DNA from: Kiritimatiellia bacterium
GTDB lineage: Bacteria > Verrucomicrobiota > Kiritimatiellia > RFP12 > UBA1067
Length of the DNA stretch: 7,334 nt
Direction: 5' to 3'
Assembly: GCA_017411125.1 (NCBI GenBank)
Contig: JAFPNP010000255.1
Span: 1-7,334 of the forward strand
Positions 5,392-7,334 of this stretch are shown one piece after another (position 1 is the stretch's first letter; each line of letters opens with the position of its first letter). The translations under genes were made by a program, and so were the position numbers. Under the pieces are notes generated by a model. That model was not told the origin of the DNA. It ran no database searches and saw nothing but the letters and a program-made list of their open reading frames with translations.

Positions 5392-5426
5392 CATACAGGG
5401 CGCGGCGAGAGGCCGCGCCCTGTATG
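5392..5426. terminator. Bidirectional terminator between convergent operons
   Basis: CATACAGGGCGCGGC (5392-5406) and GCCGCGCCCTGTATG (5412-5426) form a perfect 15-bp stem with a GAGAG loop. Read on the minus strand the stem is followed by TTTTGG, a short U-tract, so it best fits termination of the rraA-like gene, which ends 8 bases away. It also lies 23 bases after the stop of the plus-strand cluster and can stop or protect that transcript too. Confidence 0.85.
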
Positions 5427-5433
5427 CCATATG

Positions 5434-6189
5434 TCAGAAATAGCCGCCTTTGTCGATGATTTCGCTGATCGTGTCGCCTTGGCGGACCCATGAGAAGATG
5501 TCCGTTTCGTTGCGCTCGATGCCTTCGGCGCGAAGGAGAACTTCGTAGGCGATTTCGCGCGGGATGCAGATCACGCCGTCGATGTCGCCCATGATTATGT
5601 CGCCCGGGCGCACCGTGACCTTGCCGATCTTGACCGGCACCTGGTAGTGCGTGATCATGCAGCGGCCGAGCGAACCGTTCGAGACGCGGTACTTGTAGAA
5701 TATCGGGAAGTTCTGCTCGAGGATCTGTTTCGTGTCGCGGATGCCGCCCGCGATGACGGCGCCGCGGATGCCTTTCGTGATCGCCGTCGCCGTCATGACG
5801 CCGCCCCAGAGTGAGGCTTCCACGTCGTTCGACGTGTCCCAGACGACCACGCCGTCCGGCTTGAAGTCGTCGAGCATCTGTGCGCGGAACGTCATTTCGC
5901 CTTCGATCATGCAGTTGGGCGCGCTCTTGACGGTGAAGGCCTCGCCGCAGACGACCATTTCGTCGCGAAGCGGCATGATTTCGTGCGGCAGGTTCTGGTC
6001 GAGGAGGCACGCTTCGCGCATCACGTCGTTGACGCATCCGGTGTACAGCTTCTCGAAGCGTTCGCACAGTTCCTTCACGGGGACCGGGAACGTGTTCGTC
6101 GGCACGCTCTGGCGCTTGGCGATGAGCTTGTCGAGTTTCATGAGGCCGGCTTCCTTGGCCTTTGTGCGCATGTCTGCTAGAGATGGCAT
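5434..6189 (-). CDS. RraA-family protein (HMG/CHA aldolase-like)
   Basis: This is a 251-residue cytoplasmic protein of the RraA/4-hydroxy-4-methyl-2-oxoglutarate aldolase family. Landmarks: CGEAFTVKSAPN at 81-92, the central SLWGGVMTATA near 126-135, the active-site signature GGIRD at 148-152 (R151 binds substrate carboxylate and D152 helps hold the divalent metal, by homology to Pseudomonas HMG/CHA aldolase), and PGDIIMGDIDGVICIP at 195-210. Metal and substrate residues are kept, so an enzyme is more likely than a pure RNase E regulator; E. coli RraA is only about 160 residues. The expected chemistry is retro-aldol cleavage or decarboxylation of a branched 2-oxo diacid, giving pyruvate or oxaloacetate. 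The true substrate cannot be read from sequence. The start at 6189 is set by a ribosome site (AAGGAATAAG-type) embedded in the last codons of the transporter gene, which stops 5 bases upstream, so the two are translationally close and co-transcribed. Confidence 0.85.
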   Translation of the reverse strand: MPSLADMRTKAKEAGLMKLDKLIAKRQSVPTNTFPVPVKELCERFEKLYTGCVNDVMREACLLDQNLPHEIMPLRDEMVVCGEAFTVKSAPNCMIEGEMTFRAQMLDDFKPDGVVVWDTSNDVEASLWGGVMTATAITKGIRGAVIAGGIRDTKQILEQNFPIFYKYRVSNGSLGRCMITHYQVPVKIGKVTVRPGDIIMGDIDGVICIPREIAYEVLLRAEGIERNETDIFSWVRQGDTISEIIDKGGYF

Positions 6190-6194
6190 TTTGC

Positions 6195-7334
6195 TTATTC
6201 CTTTTCCTTGTCTTTGTCGAAGAAGAACATCCGGGCGGCGAGTATCGCGAGCGCCCCGGCGAACGCGATGGCCGCGAGCGAGGCGATGCCCGTCGCCATG
6301 GAGAAGTGCGTGGACGTCCAGCCGACCGCCGCCGGCCCGATCGCGCCGACGATCGCGCCGCCGCATCCGAATATGCCGACGGCGGCGGCGCGGTAGCGCG
6401 GACGCACCACCTCGAAGAGCGAGGCGTAGAAGTTGGAGTCGTACACTCCGGCAGCAAAGCCCGCGACGCCCGTGCCGGCGATGCAAAGCGTGGCGTTCGG
6501 CGCGTATGCGGAGAGCAGAAGCCCGGGGATGAAAAGAGCAAGTCCGGCGATGTTCATGTCGAAGCGGATTTTCGCGTTCTTTGCGGCGATGCGGTCCGAA
6601 ATGCGTCCTGCGGCGGCCACGCCCACGGTCGAGCCGAGGCAGAACCAGAACACCGCGTGGAACGCGGCCTCTTTGAGTGTGATCGCATCGCCGAACGAGC
6701 GGCGCATGTAGTCTACGATCCACAGGTTGAACGCGTACTTCGCGTAGAGGTACGCGCCGACGCCCGCCATGAGCAGCAGCGCGGACGGCTTGCCGACGAA
6801 AGCGGCGGCGGCCTCCTTCAGCGACGCTTTCTCTTCCGCGCCGGACGCGGACTTCGGCTGCGGCGTGTTGCGCAGCAGGAATGCGATTGCGACGGACCAC
6901 GCGACGCCTATCGCGCCGAAGAGGATGAACGCTTTGCGCCAGCCACCCTCGCCGAGGTCGGCTAGCATTCCGGAAACCGCGCTGCACACCACGATGCCGG
7001 CGTAGAACACGATCTGGTAGATGGAGAACGCCGTCGCGCGCGTCTCGACGTGGAACTGGCCGATGAGCGACGAGTTGGACGGCGGCATGAGCGCCTGCCC
7101 TGCCGCGTTCACCACGCCGTAGGCGAGCACGAGCGCCCCAAGTCCCGCGACGAAGCCGGACGACAGTATGCCGGCGGAAAACAGCGTCGCTCCGCACACT
7201 ATCATCCATTTGCGGCTGAGGAAATCGGCCAGGAACCCGCCAAGCGGCAGCACGAGGCCGAACACCAGCGTGAACGCGCTGCCCACGAGTCCGAAGTCGG
7301 TGTCGGTGAGCGAAGCGCCGCCCGCCGCGAAGTC
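6195..7334 (-). CDS. Major facilitator superfamily transporter (5' end cut off)
   Basis: The frame stays open to the right edge, so the start is missing; 379 residues are visible, starting DFAAGGASLTDTDFGLVGSAF, which is the loop and start of TM2 in MFS proteins. About 30-50 residues (TM1) should lie beyond the window. The loop between TM2 and TM3 carries the motif A core GGFLADFLSRK (G-x-L-a-D...R-K), and hydrophobic helices follow up to about 11 in total, with a charged central loop (LLRNTPQPKSASGAEEK) between the two six-helix halves. The protein ends in a charged tail, KDKEKE. It would import or export a small solute with a proton or sodium gradient at the inner membrane. The pairing with an RraA-type aldolase suggests an organic acid or sugar acid, as in the anion:cation symporter branch, but the substrate is unproven. 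The AAGGAAAAGGAA coding its tail doubles as the ribosome site of the next gene. Confidence 0.85.
   Translation of the reverse strand, partial: DFAAGGASLTDTDFGLVGSAFTLVFGLVLPLGGFLADFLSRKWMIVCGATLFSAGILSSGFVAGLGALVLAYGVVNAAGQALMPPSNSSLIGQFHVETRATAFSIYQIVFYAGIVVCSAVSGMLADLGEGGWRKAFILFGAIGVAWSVAIAFLLRNTPQPKSASGAEEKASLKEAAAAFVGKPSALLLMAGVGAYLYAKYAFNLWIVDYMRRSFGDAITLKEAAFHAVFWFCLGSTVGVAAAGRISDRIAAKNAKIRFDMNIAGLALFIPGLLLSAYAPNATLCIAGTGVAGFAAGVYDSNFYASLFEVVRPRYRAAAVGIFGCGGAIVGAIGPAAVGWTSTHFSMATGIASLAAIAFAGALAILAARMFFFDKDKEKE

Noticed and set aside
5434..7209. Long 591-residue minus-strand frame
   Set aside because: Only its last 251 codons are the RraA-like gene; the Arg-rich part before it is the MFS gene read in a wrong frame.
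1..7334. CRISPR array, tRNA, insertion sequence or att site
   Set aside because: I found no regularly spaced repeats, no cloverleaf with a TTCRA-type T-loop, and no transposase or flanking inverted repeats.

Overview
The window is GC-rich. It suggests a Gram-negative, outer-membrane-bearing, carbohydrate-degrading bacterium. The mix of genes (a GH106-type glycosidase end, an AAA/PD-(D/E)XK protein of the kind amplified in gut anaerobes, and CsgG/LpoB-like envelope proteins with odd charged tails) would fit a member of the PVC group (Kiritimatiellota, Lentisphaerota or Verrucomicrobiota) from a gut or similar anoxic habitat. That placement rests on gene style only; there is no rRNA or marker gene here.

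Layout, left to right. (1) Positions 2-430 (+) hold the last 142 codons of a large glycoside hydrolase with a C-terminal sugar-binding-like domain. (2) A near-consensus promoter at 505-534 drives an AAA-ATPase/PD-(D/E)XK nuclease-like gene (542-2113, +). The promoter lies so close to the start codon that the transcript is probably leaderless. Two or three hairpins follow, the last (2180-2210) being a plausible intrinsic terminator. (3) Positions 2211-2641 carry no convincing gene. They hold a second promoter (about 2234-2262) and then a leader of about 370 nt rich in inverted repeats, including mutually exclusive pairings that touch the ribosome-binding site of the next gene. (4) A three-gene (+) cluster follows: a CsgG/LpoB-like lipoprotein (2642-3574), an exported proline-rich protein with an NTF2-like tail (3592-4302), and a second, non-lipidated CsgG/LpoB-like protein (4340-5368). 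(5) A 15-bp perfect hairpin at 5392-5426 separates this cluster from a convergent (-) operon: an MFS transporter (cut by the right edge) followed 5 bp later by an RraA-family aldolase-like gene.

How they work together. The envelope cluster looks like one unit: two paralogous proteins, one anchored by lipid and one soluble, flank a protein whose long Pro/Val linker could span periplasm or peptidoglycan. The MFS/RraA pair looks like uptake plus breakdown of a small organic acid. The AAA/nuclease gene is a self-contained unit with its own promoter and terminator. The points most worth following up are the switch-like leader before the envelope cluster, the cluster itself, and the leaderless promoter of the AAA/nuclease gene.
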